Assembly: GCA_004764695.1 (NCBI GenBank)
Contig: SMSO01000031.1
Coordinates: 8,117,261 to 8,181,260 of the forward strand
Origin: Schizochytrium sp. TIO01
Lineage: Eukaryota > Sar > Bigyra > Thraustochytrida > Thraustochytriidae
Length of the DNA stretch: 64,000 bases
Reading direction: 5' to 3'
A program made the translations under genes and the position numbers. The stretch's first letter is position 1. Each line of letters begins with the position of its first letter. Shown here piece after piece: positions 21,532-32,700 of this stretch. A model generated the notes under the pieces. It saw only the letters and a list, made by a program, of their open reading frames with translations. It was not told where the DNA came from and did no database searches.

Positions 21532-21975
21532 GTGAGCCGTGTTCATTCTTCGTATTTTCAAGCAAACATTACGGGTAACGATTGTACGTATTAGTGTTAT
21601 TAGAGTATATCATTCTATTTTGATAGGATATTAATGGTAAGATATACCTTCACCTTTGTCCTCTCGCGATGTTTGAGTGTTCGGTATCAGATGACATCAA
21701 GTATTAATCACCACCTAAAGGGTCGGTCTTTTGTATGCAGAAGGCACACAAAGATTAGAGATTACACAAGGGGATCGTGTACATGAGAAATGTAAGCTCT
21801 TGAGTGGAAACATCTGAAAAAATTAAATTATTGAACAGTTGTTGAGTGCACGAAAATGTTAGCAGCGAGACCTTATTAAAAAATACTACTAGAAAAATAT
21901 AATGTTGACAAGTTACTTTTATGTTCTAAAAGACATGATTAGCTAGAGGGACATATAAAAGCATACAGGCTCATT
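21532..21975. other. Convergent spacer
   Basis: 444 bp between the 3' ends of the docking-complex gene and the cyclin gene. AT-rich, with no frame worth reporting. It should contain both 3' untranslated regions and polyadenylation sites. Confidence 0.5.
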
Positions 21976-23742
21976 CTATCTAACATGAAACACTGTGTTT
22001 CTCCTATTTTGACAACGACGCACTTGCTGAGATAGCGCGTCGTCTTGGGTCTGTACAATGGGAATGCCGAGCACCTTACGCATAGAGCGCAATTGGAAAA
22101 AATACTTGGCATATTGGCTCATAGAGACGCGGACCTGGTACTCCATCGCCTCAAGGAGGCAGACTTCAAGCTGATTGATCCGTTTGATGGGAAACGCGGG
22201 ACAAATCTTTGCGAAATCGCCATTCCACATGGAAAGGTCGTCCCAGACTTTGCTTGCAAGAATCATTGTACTCAGGACGACACCCTTCCAATTTGATTCG
22301 TTAAGAGACAGCTGGCCGCGAGTTGCCTTGAGCAGGCGCTCGAGATAGACAAAGGACATTAAAATGCACTCTTTCTCCATTTGAGCTTTCACATAAACAT
22401 CCTTAAGAAAGGAAAAAATAGCTTCACGCGTAGGAATTGCCATACCTACACTACTACGCTTACGGCGACGACGTACCCGCTCTGTATAGGGGGAGGCGGC
22501 CCCATTCGCGCTTACATCTGTAGCGCTGTCATCTTGGTTATGCGCAGCAGCATCTGCTGCGGCTGAGGCTCCCGGAACTTCTTCGAAAATAGCGTAACGA
22601 GGGTGGATGAAGGTTGATGAAGCCAAGACAAATTGCACAATGTGTGCATGAATAACTGCACTTACACAGTGAAGATCCTCTGTTGCATCAGGGTTGTATA
22701 GGGCACTTTCGTCATCACCTGAATCAAATGAGCGGCTGCGTTGCCGAAAGTTACCTGCACGACGCTCAGAACCACGGGCTATAGCAAAGCTTGAACCGCG
22801 ACGGCGATTGCCGTTGAGCGTTGAGCTAGGGTTGGCACTATCTGTAACGCAAAGAGCGTCTGTATCTAACACAGCACGACTTCCACGGCGTCTGCGAAGC
22901 CCATAAGCAGCGAGTTGCTCAAGACTCTGCTGATCAATTGAGGAGAGCGACCGAAATCGAGTATGGTGAGGACCTGGTTCTGGAATAGACACATGTTCAA
23001 AGTTGCGCAGCCTTTCTGGTCTTCCCCAGCAACGCACATCCTTGCCATCAAAAAAGAAGGAATCCTCGTCAGCCTCGCTAAACTCATCCTCAAGGTCTAA
23101 CTCTTCAGAGTGCCCATCTTCTTCTGTGCGAGCGCTCCCTCCACAATTTCCGTCAGGTTGGCCGATGGTTTCTTGCTGGGCATCTAAACGAGTATCTAGA
23201 CAACCATGCGGCGTTCTAGAAAGCATATGTTCATCGTGCGTATCCACGCTAGATTCCGTCGCCAACTCTTGGTATTGTTGCTCTTGAAACTGACGAGCAT
23301 GCTGAGGAATGTGCGGAATGGTGGGCATACTGTTCATCGAACACAAATGCACTTCTTCATCTTCACTTGGGTCGCCATTGTCAAATCCATCTTCGTCATC
23401 GTCCTCAACTTCGTTATGTTCTGTGACAGGTGAGAATTGCTGCATTGGCATTTGCTGGTGTAAGGTCATATGGTTTTGAGTTTGTTGCAACTGATAGTGG
23501 TGTTGCTGTTGTTGATGATATAAACTTGCAGCGGGCTGCTGAGGGTACACAAAACACCGGGCTGGGTCGGCGAGTAAGTTAGCACTTGCTGGCGGGTACC
23601 ATGAGGTTTCGCCAGACGCCGTATTGAAATAGTACATTCTCCCGGAGTTTGCATCTAGTACCTGCATCCATGAAGCCTCCGCTGCATGTGTAAACCCATG
23701 AAGGTGCTGCATATGCGGCACATGTGTGCTATGCTGCTCCAT
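21976..23742 (-). CDS. WW-domain cyclin Y-like protein
   Basis: 588 residues from an ATG at 23742. Residues 22-52 form a WW domain (first Trp 25, second Trp 48, YYFNTASGETSWYPP), a module for proline-rich ligands. Gln/His-rich and acidic disordered stretches follow (80-235), then basic phosphorylation-type sites (RRRRGS 283-288, RRRGSS 313-318, RQRSRSFDS 333-341). A cyclin box of the cyclin Y/PHO80 type covers about 430-555: EKECILMSFVYLERLL, then ILASKVWDDLSMWNGDFAKICP and YAKYFFQLRSM, which closely track animal cyclin Y. Cyclin Y activates CDK14/16-type kinases at membranes and binds 14-3-3 through phosphoserines. The basic Ser sites here could serve that role (inference). No N-myristoylation glycine is present. 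The C-terminus is short. Confidence 0.85.
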   Translation of the reverse strand: MEQHSTHVPHMQHLHGFTHAAEASWMQVLDANSGRMYYFNTASGETSWYPPASANLLADPARCFVYPQQPAASLYHQQQQHHYQLQQTQNHMTLHQQMPMQQFSPVTEHNEVEDDDEDGFDNGDPSEDEEVHLCSMNSMPTIPHIPQHARQFQEQQYQELATESSVDTHDEHMLSRTPHGCLDTRLDAQQETIGQPDGNCGGSARTEEDGHSEELDLEDEFSEADEDSFFFDGKDVRCWGRPERLRNFEHVSIPEPGPHHTRFRSLSSIDQQSLEQLAAYGLRRRRGSRAVLDTDALCVTDSANPSSTLNGNRRRGSSFAIARGSERRAGNFRQRSRSFDSGDDESALYNPDATEDLHCVSAVIHAHIVQFVLASSTFIHPRYAIFEEVPGASAAADAAAHNQDDSATDVSANGAASPYTERVRRRRKRSSVGMAIPTREAIFSFLKDVYVKAQMEKECILMSFVYLERLLKATRGQLSLNESNWKGVVLSTMILASKVWDDLSMWNGDFAKICPAFPIKRINQLEVCLLEAMEYQVRVSMSQYAKYFFQLRSMRKVLGIPIVQTQDDALSQQVRRCQNRRNTVFHVR

Positions 23743-25289
23743 GCGTTCAATAAAGAACTAGTGTCTTGCAGGCTGCGTCACAATTCTGCAATTCCGACGA
23801 CCGCAATCAAGACTCAAATTTGTGAAAGGAGTAAATCAACAAATGTAAGCAAAGACAGCAGGATTTGCCCAAAAGAAATATTTCCTGCGTAAGCACAATA
23901 GTTGAGGTCCCACGGCAGTGTATAGTGGGCCAATTTCACCTCGAACACTGGTGTGGACGAGTTATATATATATACTTGACTAACAAGCGAAGGACCTAAT
24001 TTCGAATGAGCCAATGCCCAATAATCCGAGGCGCTACTGCAGCGCGGACACACGCCAGCAGAGCCACTGCCTGATAGGGCCGTGGCGGCAAGGGCCTCGT
24101 TGCGAGCTACCTCGAACAATCGCAAGCGGGCTAGCGAAGAGGGTTTGCCGCGGCCTAGTCAATCAATTGATTGACTCGTCTGCGTCAAATTATTCATATT
24201 TTTCTTACATTGACTTACCTACCCATAGCATCGAATAGGAAACTCCTAATGGTTTCTTTCCCATGGCTTTATTTCCCTCGTGGACTCCTATCAAGGCTTA
24301 GGAGGGTCCTACCTACGCTGGTGGTCAAGGAGCACCAGAGACATATAACAAAGAATTTGTGCAATTTGGAATTACGATTGTTCGCGTGGACATTTGGATT
24401 ACATTGGTCGGTAAGCATCGATCACTCGCTCGAAGCGTGGATGATGAGTGTCAAGGTGAGTGCGGAGTGTGATTTGACGATGGGAGTGTTGTATATAGGG
24501 GGCTGGAATATTTGATGATAGGAGGTTTAACAAAGCTGCGGGCAGGCTTAAAGAGATAGATGCTGCCGGTCTATTCTGTCGATCCGCCGATTGCTTGTAG
24601 TTAAACGAGAGCATCTCTGAGAAGACTAGGACGCTTTGCTGGTACTTAGGCTTGGTAAATCAAACGACAGTATTATTTTCTTCTTAGGAGACTCGGGCTC
24701 TAATGCCGCTTCACATCAAGTATGTAAATGTAGAACAAAAATGATATATATGTATATGCAATACACGTTGTGCACCAAGTTGTAAAACGTAATTTAGCTA
24801 CGACTGGTTTCTTCAGGAGTAAGGGATATTTTGAAACAAAGTAAGCCCTCGAAAGTGGGCTTTTTCTTAATGGTGTGTGATCCCTGGTTACAGAGGACAA
24901 ATTGCAGCCCAGGGATACGGCCTTTTCTGGCCAAATTAATTACTAATCACACACAGAGACACATGCCAGTCGCCAATACAACAACGCGATAAACAATCAA
25001 TCTGCAGCAGCTCCCCGTTATGACTGAGACTAATGGTCTTTTGTCTGCTTCTTTACCACATGTGTGCCAGGAGTACACACCCATGATGCTGCTTCTCCAA
25101 TTGATTTTGAAGTTACTAGTACCTACTATTTATGATAGTAGCATCCACACATATAGTTATAGCAATAAGTCTGAGATAGACCTAGGCTAGTTGTTACGCT
25201 CATGTTGGGCATCTAGGAAACAAAAGATATAGGGAGATTATTTTCTTGTCCACGCACAAGATTAAGAGCGGCCTAAATTTGAGGTGAGC
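23743..25289. other. Intergenic region with 20-bp palindrome
   Basis: About 1.5 kb without a supportable gene. Features are a TATATATATA run at about 23966, a GC-richer stretch at 24020-24150 and a perfect 20-bp palindrome at 24157-24176. The 103- and 114-codon frames at 23814 and 24171 overlap opposite frames and show no known motif. Confidence 0.45.
24157..24176. repeat. Perfect 20-bp palindrome
   Basis: AGTCAATCAA is followed directly by its reverse complement TTGATTGACT with no spacer. It lies 415 bp upstream of the cyclin gene start, in non-coding sequence. A dimeric DNA-binding protein site is possible; function unknown. Confidence 0.6.
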
Positions 25290-26453
25290 TCATGATTTCG
25301 CTGCATAATCTGCCGCATCTTCGTCATCTGAAAAGTGGCCATCATGGGATTCATCATCCTGATCCTGATCAAACTCTGAGTTATCTTCTTGATCGATGGC
25401 ATCTTCATCATCTGAAAAGTGACCATCATTTTCTTCTATCTCAGCCAAGCGTGCATCTTCTTCCTCCTGTGCGCTCTCGTCAAGGGCTAGTGATCTCTCA
25501 TCATCATCCAGAGAGAGCGCCACCCCAGGAGCGTCTGGATCAGTTCGCCCTGTAGAAGACTCAGATCCAGGACTGAAGAGATTCTGGTCCATAAACTCAC
25601 GAATTGTATCAATATGTGCCTGGAGTTCGGGATTAGGCTCCATTCCCGGAAGATCCGTGCGCTGGCGCCTCTCAACAGCGATCTGGAGTTTCTCGATAGC
25701 TTTGAGTGCATCATCGAGTTTTTGCTGAAGCTCCATGGCGCGCTGATCCTCCATCTCCTGTTCCTTCTGCTCCTTAATAAGTTTTGCGTTGTGCTCATCG
25801 ACGTCATCTTGAAGAGCCGCGGCTCTTTCACGCTCCTGGAGAAGGTCTTCCTCAAATTTGCGCTGACGCTCAAGTTGAGACTCCATGAGCCGTAACTTAT
25901 CCTCGCGACACTCCGCCATGAGTTCTGCCTGGATCCGAGCCTCTTGAAGGGCTTCCTCTCTTTCCTTCTCGGCAGCAGTTCCTGCATGTTTGAGCTTTTG
26001 GATAAGAGCGTCGCCAAGCATCGCATTCTGCCATGTGGCTTTGCTGCTCTCCTGAAGAACCTCAATCCAGTCGTCAACAACAGCCTTGTCCTTGCTCTTA
26101 AGTTGGAGCACATTCCCGTCAAAATCTGGGTGCGAAATCTCAAAAACAAAACCGCCATCTTTTTCTCTGCCCATTGGAAACACTGAGCACCCTCCGAGTG
26201 GCAGACATCCCGCAGGATTCATATCAAAGACGCGATGAGGCTTGCCCTGATACCAGAAGAGGAAGCTATCTTTTAGTACAAAGTATCTGCGCTGCCACTG
26301 GCCCCTGCCGCTGCTGCTGCTGAAAGGTTTTTTATACAGGAACCCCTGCCGCTGGACGGTGAGCACGCGGTTTTTGTTGTTGGAGCTCAGGCCGAGCATC
26401 TCCTGCGCTTTGGAGCCCACCGTGCGGCTCAAGCTCGCTCGCATCTTGTTCAT
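25290..26453 (-). CDS. PH-domain coiled-coil protein with acidic tail
   Basis: 387 residues counting from the ATG at 26453; the frame is open three codons further, to a TTG. A pleckstrin homology domain covers about 33-140: GFLYKKPF, WQRRYFVLKDSFLFWYQ, FVFEISH, and the closing helix with its conserved Trp in VVDDWIEVLQ. PH domains bind phosphoinositides or proteins at membranes. A charged coiled coil follows at about 155-265. The last 100 residues are Asp/Glu-rich and contain the decamer DGHFSDDEDA twice, visible in the DNA as two similar 25-bp stretches near 25320 and 25405. The domain order resembles scaffold or adaptor proteins of signalling and trafficking; no enzymatic domain is seen. 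Confidence 0.8.
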   Translation of the reverse strand: MNKMRASLSRTVGSKAQEMLGLSSNNKNRVLTVQRQGFLYKKPFSSSSGRGQWQRRYFVLKDSFLFWYQGKPHRVFDMNPAGCLPLGGCSVFPMGREKDGGFVFEISHPDFDGNVLQLKSKDKAVVDDWIEVLQESSKATWQNAMLGDALIQKLKHAGTAAEKEREEALQEARIQAELMAECREDKLRLMESQLERQRKFEEDLLQERERAAALQDDVDEHNAKLIKEQKEQEMEDQRAMELQQKLDDALKAIEKLQIAVERRQRTDLPGMEPNPELQAHIDTIREFMDQNLFSPGSESSTGRTDPDAPGVALSLDDDERSLALDESAQEEEDARLAEIEENDGHFSDDEDAIDQEDNSEFDQDQDDESHDGHFSDDEDAADYAAKS

Positions 26454-27671
26454 CTCGCTCAATCAACAGTGCAGGTGAGGTGCACGGTACCTGCTCGCTC
26501 TTCTGCTGCGTCGTCAACACGCAACCAAATGGGGCGAGGTGTCCTTCCAGGCGGCGAACCGTTCTGCCGCGATGCCAAGCTTTGCAGAGGCCTTCAAACC
26601 CCTTCTACTGTCAAAAGCGGCACGTGCACAGTTTCACATCACCCAATTCATTATCATAATTCCTCATAATGCATAGTAACAAATAACTAATAATCAGTCG
26701 ATCAATGACTGATCAAAACATTTATTTTTAGGGCCACAATTTACCCCGCGAGTGCTAGTGTTTACAGTAGGTACCTCTACGGAAGTACTACTTTCGCTTT
26801 ATTTTTCATGTCTTCAACACTTTTTGTCCAAATGTGGCGTCTGGGCCCTTTTAATTCACTCCTCGCGCCTCACTGCATCGGTTTACAGCAGGTCTGCACT
26901 CAGCGTGGCTGGTCTGCCTAGGGCTCAAGCTGACCTCTGCGACCTCGAGAGGATAGCGCATAGCGAAAGCAAAGGCAAGCACCGAAGCCGAGTGCTCGCG
27001 GATGTCTGGGTCTTATATGAAATGCACGCGCACACACCAGCTCGCTCAAGTATATAGCATACAGGAGGTATTAGGACTTACCTATGGAGCTCTAGAGGGA
27101 ATTTCAAGCTAAAAAACTGTGGCTTTCCAAAGAGGTGATTATATGCCCCCCCTGTAACTTATGAATCGTTTAGTACACCCCAAGTGGACGTCACTCGTTT
27201 CTACTTTGTCCTTGAAAGGGGGCAGAGGGAAAGAGAGAGGGTACCAGCGTGAGAGGGAGGGGGTACAGAGGGTAATGAAGAGAAGGCACGAGACAGCGTG
27301 CCTATGCTAAGGAACTAGTGTATGTTCCCTGATGTAGTTCACGTTCTTTCTATTGTATGTGAGGATTTGGAAAGGAAAAGCAACCAAAGCAAAGCGTAGG
27401 CAGGAAGAAACTTGGCGATACTCGTCTCATAGGTAGTACCTTCAACTTTCAGGAGACAATGCCAGACGGTTCTTCTTGCTCTTTCGAAGGTTGCGCCTTC
27501 TACAGCAAGGTTAAACGCTCTTCTCTGGATCGTTTGTAAGGAAATGACACGATTCCTGTACCTTGACTAAGTTCCGGAGGGGCTTCTGCGTCGTCGATCG
27601 GGCCCGGTCGCCAAGGCCTACTCGCGCGCAGTGGCGCGACCCTGGCCAGCGTTGCGCGAAGGGCTACCGGA
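26454..27671. other. Intergenic region
   Basis: No supportable gene. Contains a Cys/Arg-rich 101-codon frame at 26752 without known motifs, a G/A-rich stretch at about 27219-27290, and one AGGTAGTAC motif at 27431-27439. Confidence 0.45.
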
Positions 27672-28341
27672 GTGCGCGGCAAGAACCGTCGCTTATCCGA
27701 GCAACAGAGGATTCGCGACCAAGCCTTTGCCGAGTTCTGCAGGAGTCGTACCAATGCGCTTCTGTACTCTGTACGCGTAGCCAACGCCGAGGCGTGCGTG
27801 AACTCTATCAACCTCCCGCGCTTCGTGCGTATCCTGACAGCTCCCTTCACGAAACTGGCCCTGCGCAAGGCGCTCTGGTTGGCATCCTTTGTGCTCTTCA
27901 AGTCCTCACAAGCGGAGGGAACCGTCCCGGAGTATACAATCGTCAACGTCCTGCATTGCCTTCACGGACGAGGAGATTTACGAGATCATGGAGCTCGCCG
28001 GAATTAATAGTACAGCCAGGCGCACCCAGCGCAAGGTGATCAAGCTTAGTGACCTCCTGGGTGGTGGGTTCGAGATTCCTGATGTGAATGCAGGCTTCTC
28101 GTTCGAGTACATTTTCACCGACGAGACTCGTATGGTCATTCATAGCTGTCAAGATGTCTGCGAGCGCATTCTCTCCAAAAACCTACCCAATATACAAGAG
28201 CTCAACATACCGTTGATCAGGGGCGCCTCTGGGTGCGGGAAAACACGTCTCGGCAGGGAGATTGCTGTAGGCATCATTGAAATGGCTTCCGCTCAGAACA
28301 AGAAAGCTTTACTCTTCGGAGAACCTCAGTGGTTGATTTAG
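27672..28341 (+). pseudogene. Fragment of a P-loop NTPase gene
   Basis: Two plus frames, 27672-28007 and 27889-28341, both begin at non-ATG codons (GTG and TTG) and probably belonged to one gene, joined near 27940-27980 by a frame change. The downstream frame has a clear Walker A motif, IRGASGCGKTRLGRE, at about residues 113-127, then ends abruptly at LLFGEPQWLI-stop with no Walker B or other ATPase motif. The region is more GC-rich than its flanks. It looks like a truncated, decayed copy of a larger ATPase gene, of a kind sometimes found in multicopy families of stramenopiles (inference). No function should be assigned. Confidence 0.5.
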
Positions 28342-29799
28342 CTTGAAATTTCAACCAAAGTCAAAATCTTTCTACTCAGTACCTGTAACTAGTGAGAGTG
28401 AAGAGCAAAATTGATTGTATACTCGCAGCGTTCGACTCATGTTAATATTTGATGTTTTATTTTCTAATAGAAAACAGTTTTTTAGTGCACATTCACCTTC
28501 AGGTGTACGCCGCAATGCTTTATATATGTCATACACGTTTATTAGAAAAGTTAAACAACTACTTTGGATATAGGGACATTAATAACATACACCATCACCT
28601 GGCACTGGTTTCAAAATGCAAGGCTCGCGGCAGTTTCGAATTCGCAGATTTGTCTAATTATGAATAGTAAATAAAGCAACTTGATAAAAGCACACAACCT
28701 CGATGGCGTGCGGAAAAGGAAGACAACCAGGATTGCATGTCCTAGCTAGTTACAATTTTCGATTAGAAATTAGAAGTTTTAAAAAATACATGATTTTGGT
28801 TCGTTCTTCAATCTAGTCAAATGAGGATTAGAGCACGGGCTAACTTGAGGACTTCGCACACCTTCCGATGATTGGGCTAAGCCCTTAACTTCTGCATTCC
28901 AAGGCAGGTGATACCATGAAACCCGCAAAGGGACCGGGGAAGACCCTGGCGAAAGAACGAAGCGCTGAACGTTGCTGCGTTGTGTATTTCTACAGTAAGA
29001 ATTCTCTGTTTTCAATTGATGAGAGGGTTCAGGAAGTATATATATATATATGCGACATTTATATGCATCGTGTGATTTATGGTAGGCCCACGGGTCTGAG
29101 ATTCAACTTCATCCATGAGGTTTAAAATGACCAAGTAGTGGACATTCTGCTTCCTCACTCGGCAACTAAGTCAACACAGGAAAGTACAACGGTCATGGTA
29201 TATATCAATATCAATAATAAAAATCAGTACAATCTTTGTTGGTTTGCTATCAATAACATCAGTAGCACCTACTAGAGCCATGCTAGCAGCTCCTAGTGTA
29301 CGAACAGAGAACGGCAAAGTGATGCTGAAGAAAGTAGCAAGAGAGCTCTCTCACTGGTCTGACAGCTTTTGTTGCTACAAGGCAAGTGAGCTCTCTGTTT
29401 ATCGAGATTGCGCCTCTTAAAACTTGCTGTTTAGGACATGGGATCTCTACCACCATAAGCTTGGGAAGCGCACAAATGTTTGTGAGTTGAGGGATAGCTG
29501 TGTAACGAGGAAATACTTGTAACGGACAAAGTAAGCTTTTGTAAGAGGAAACTAAGGTGACGAAGCCTCGGAATATGGTCAGGTAAGTGCACCAAAGAAA
29601 GAAGTTGGGTTTTTTGAAAGAAGAATTCAACCGCCCATTTGAAGTTCAAGTATGGACTGCAAGTAGGTTATTCATCTGCCGAAGAAAAAAAGAAGAGGTG
29701 GCAGTATATCCCCAAACTCGAAACGTACGGTGCCTGACCAAACAGGTAACCAAAGAGGGTAAAAGCAGAGGCCGCGGAACACGCATGTAGAGAGCCACC
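28342..29799. other. Intergenic region upstream of the ABC transporter
   Basis: About 1.45 kb, AT-rich, including a TATATATATATAT run at about 29038-29051. The frames here are short and overlap on opposite strands. The last few hundred bases should hold the promoter and leader of the transporter gene. Confidence 0.45.
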
Positions 29800-32700
29800 A
29801 TGGGACTAGCATCAGGCTTGCGGGAGTTCACTCGACAGGTGGTGGTACTAGCAAAGAAAAATGCAATTCTCCAATGGAGGAATAAAGCATCAACCGCAAC
29901 ACAACTCTGTATTGGCGTGTTTTTCTTATTTCTCCTCTTGATTATGAACAATGCTGTTAAAAAGCTGAATGAACAAGATCAATATATGGTGGAAACCTTA
30001 CATCCTAATGTTGTGGATGCGTCATCAATAAAGCACTGTTTTGGTGTCAATTGTTATGATTTTGTCTATGCCCCAGCAGAGACGGTAACTAATTCATCCC
30101 TTGATGAAGCTCTAGAAGGAGTAATCGAGCTTGTTCGCGCTAGGCTCGACATTTCTGAAAGTCAAACCTTACGTTTTGAAAATGCAACAGTAATGAAATC
30201 TTGGATTTTGGAAAACCAAAATCGTACGAGTGCTGCGGTGTACTTTCCATTTCTTGAATCTTGGCTAGACTTAAGCGCAGGGGGCGTTTTTGAGGAATAT
30301 GTCTACGTTCTTCAGGTAAATCAGACAAAGACCTGCGCGGCAATTGGTGCCTGGGGTTGTGATGATCCTATTGCCGAAGTGGCAATCCCATTACAAACCT
30401 CGATTGATGGTGCGTTGGCGTCTTATTTTGGTGCTGCAGGTTCAGAAGGCGCATCGATTCGTGCATCCTTCTCTGACTTTCCACACCCTGACATGCCATC
30501 AAACTTCGATGTGGTTTCTTCGTTTGGTCCTTCGTTTCTTTACATTGCTGTAAGCTTCAACTATGTTATCCAACTTACTTTAATTGTTGAGGAGAAAGAG
30601 CTGCATTTACTTGAAGCTATGAAGCAAATGGGTATGATGTACAGTGCCTATTGGACATCATGGTTTTTAGTCAACACTGCGGTCAACACTCTCATGGTGT
30701 TACTGTTGGTTGCATTTGGTTCTGCATTCAAGCTAGAACTTTTTTCGGAGACTGCCACCGGGCTTCTCATCGTGTTTTTCTGGTTGTCTTCAATGTCATT
30801 CACTGCCTTGGCATTTCTGTTCTCAACTTTAACTCGAAGCACTTCAAGCGCTAGACTCATGGGTATTGGTATCTTTATTCTAACTTTTATCGCAGCGCCA
30901 ATCATGGTGTCTTTGCTAGTGGAGACTGGGGATCCTGCGGATGATACAGCACGTCGAGTCATGAGCTTGTTACCAATTTTTTCATTCTATCATGTATTAG
31001 ATACCATGATCGCTGAAAGTTCAGGCTCCTCAAACTTAGGCATGTCTTGGGATGATCGCCTGTTGAACATTCTCCCTGCTAATGATGATGGAATTAATGC
31101 GGTGTGGAGTATTCAAGATTCCTTTGGAGCTCTTATCAAAGGGTTTTTAATCATGACCGCGCTTGCTTGGTACTTAGATCATGTGATCCCAAACGAATAT
31201 GGAAAACGGGAATCTTTCATTTTCTTTTTGAAACCGTCGTACTGGTTGCCGCGCGGCACGAGACGTCAAGTGGCGCCAGAAGGAGGAGCCAAGAATCTAA
31301 AACAGAATAATCATCGCCGAGTTGAGCCAGATACAGCTCAGATGGATGACGATGTGGCTGAAGAAGCTAAAAATGTCTTCTCCCGTGACTTTGGAGGTCG
31401 AGAGGTTGCACTGGTTTTCGATAACTTGCGGAAAACGTTTCCAGGGGGCATGTTTGGGGTTGACTTTCACGCAGTGATGGGTCTCGATCTTGCCATTGAT
31501 GCAAATTCATGCTTCGTATTGCTTGGGCACAACGGTGCTGGGAAAACAACAACTCTTCGCATGCTAGCAGGAAATAGCGACGTTACACATGGTGATATTT
31601 CAGTGTTTGGGCGCTCCATTGTGCATGATATGGATGAAATTCGACAAATGATGGGGGTTTGCCCTCAGCATGATATTCTCTGGGATAAGCTTACAGCACG
31701 AGAGCACCTTCGTCTTTTCGCTGTAATCAAAGGTATGCCTGCAGGTAAAATTGAGGCTGAGGTGGAGCTCCGCCTTGAGCAAACTTCGCTCACGTTTGCC
31801 GCGGATGCTCCATCATCGTCCTACAGTGGAGGCATGAAAAGACGTCTGTCCATTGCCATCGCACTGATTGGAGATCCCAAACTCGTAACCTTAGATGAAC
31901 CTACAACTGGGATGGATGTTGAGACACGACGCGAAGTATGGGAAATGATTAGTAAGGCTAAAAAAGGTCGGGTTATTATTCTTACGACTCACTCGATGGA
32001 GGAAGCTGATATCCTTGGAGATCGTATTGGTGTTATGAGTAAAGGTCGTATGCAGGCTCTTGGAACTAGTCTACGACTTAAGTCCAAATTTGGTCGCGGG
32101 TACCGGTTGGAGGTTATGCTTTCACCACAAGCAGACCGTGCACGTATCGAAGAGACATTTCGGCCCCAGGCTCCTGAAGGAACTATAATTCAGGCAAAAT
32201 CATCCACATCCTCCACTGGTGACAATCACATGGTTCTTCAACTACCACGAATGAACGAGAGCGAAGTTCTTGTTCGCTTTCTAGCTTTCATTGAGTCGTC
32301 TCAATCTTCTCTTGGGATTGAAGATTTAGCATTGAGCCTTTCAACACTTGAAGAGGTCTTTATTCGTCTTTCACAGGAAGATCATTTCATCGCTCAGGAA
32401 GAAGAGATAGCAAAAGTACCAGGGGCACTGACAACAGAATTTAAGGCTAGAAATATGGGCACTCGAGTTCAGTTTAATGCTCTCTTGCAGAAGTCTATCA
32501 CGTACCAGTGCAAGCAAAAGACAAGCTGTTGTATGCTTACGATTTTCCCCATGGTGATTATGCTTTTGTTGCTTGCACTTGATTCTGCTCTCTTAACTCC
32601 TTTCAAGCTTGAGGCTATGTGTGGATCGGGAATTAAGACGAAAGAGGAATGCATTGAGTCTGGCTACGACTTGGATTGCGTGAGCCAGCTTGCAACGTAC

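Noticed and set aside
25487-26158. 223-codon minus-strand open frame
   Set aside because: It overlaps the PH-domain gene on the same strand in another frame and has biased, low-complexity content typical of a shadow.
27563-28039. 158-codon plus-strand frame and 148-codon minus-strand frame over the P-loop relic
   Set aside because: Arg/Ser/Pro-rich translations of GC-rich DNA in alternative frames; no motif and they compete with the frame that carries the P-loop gene.
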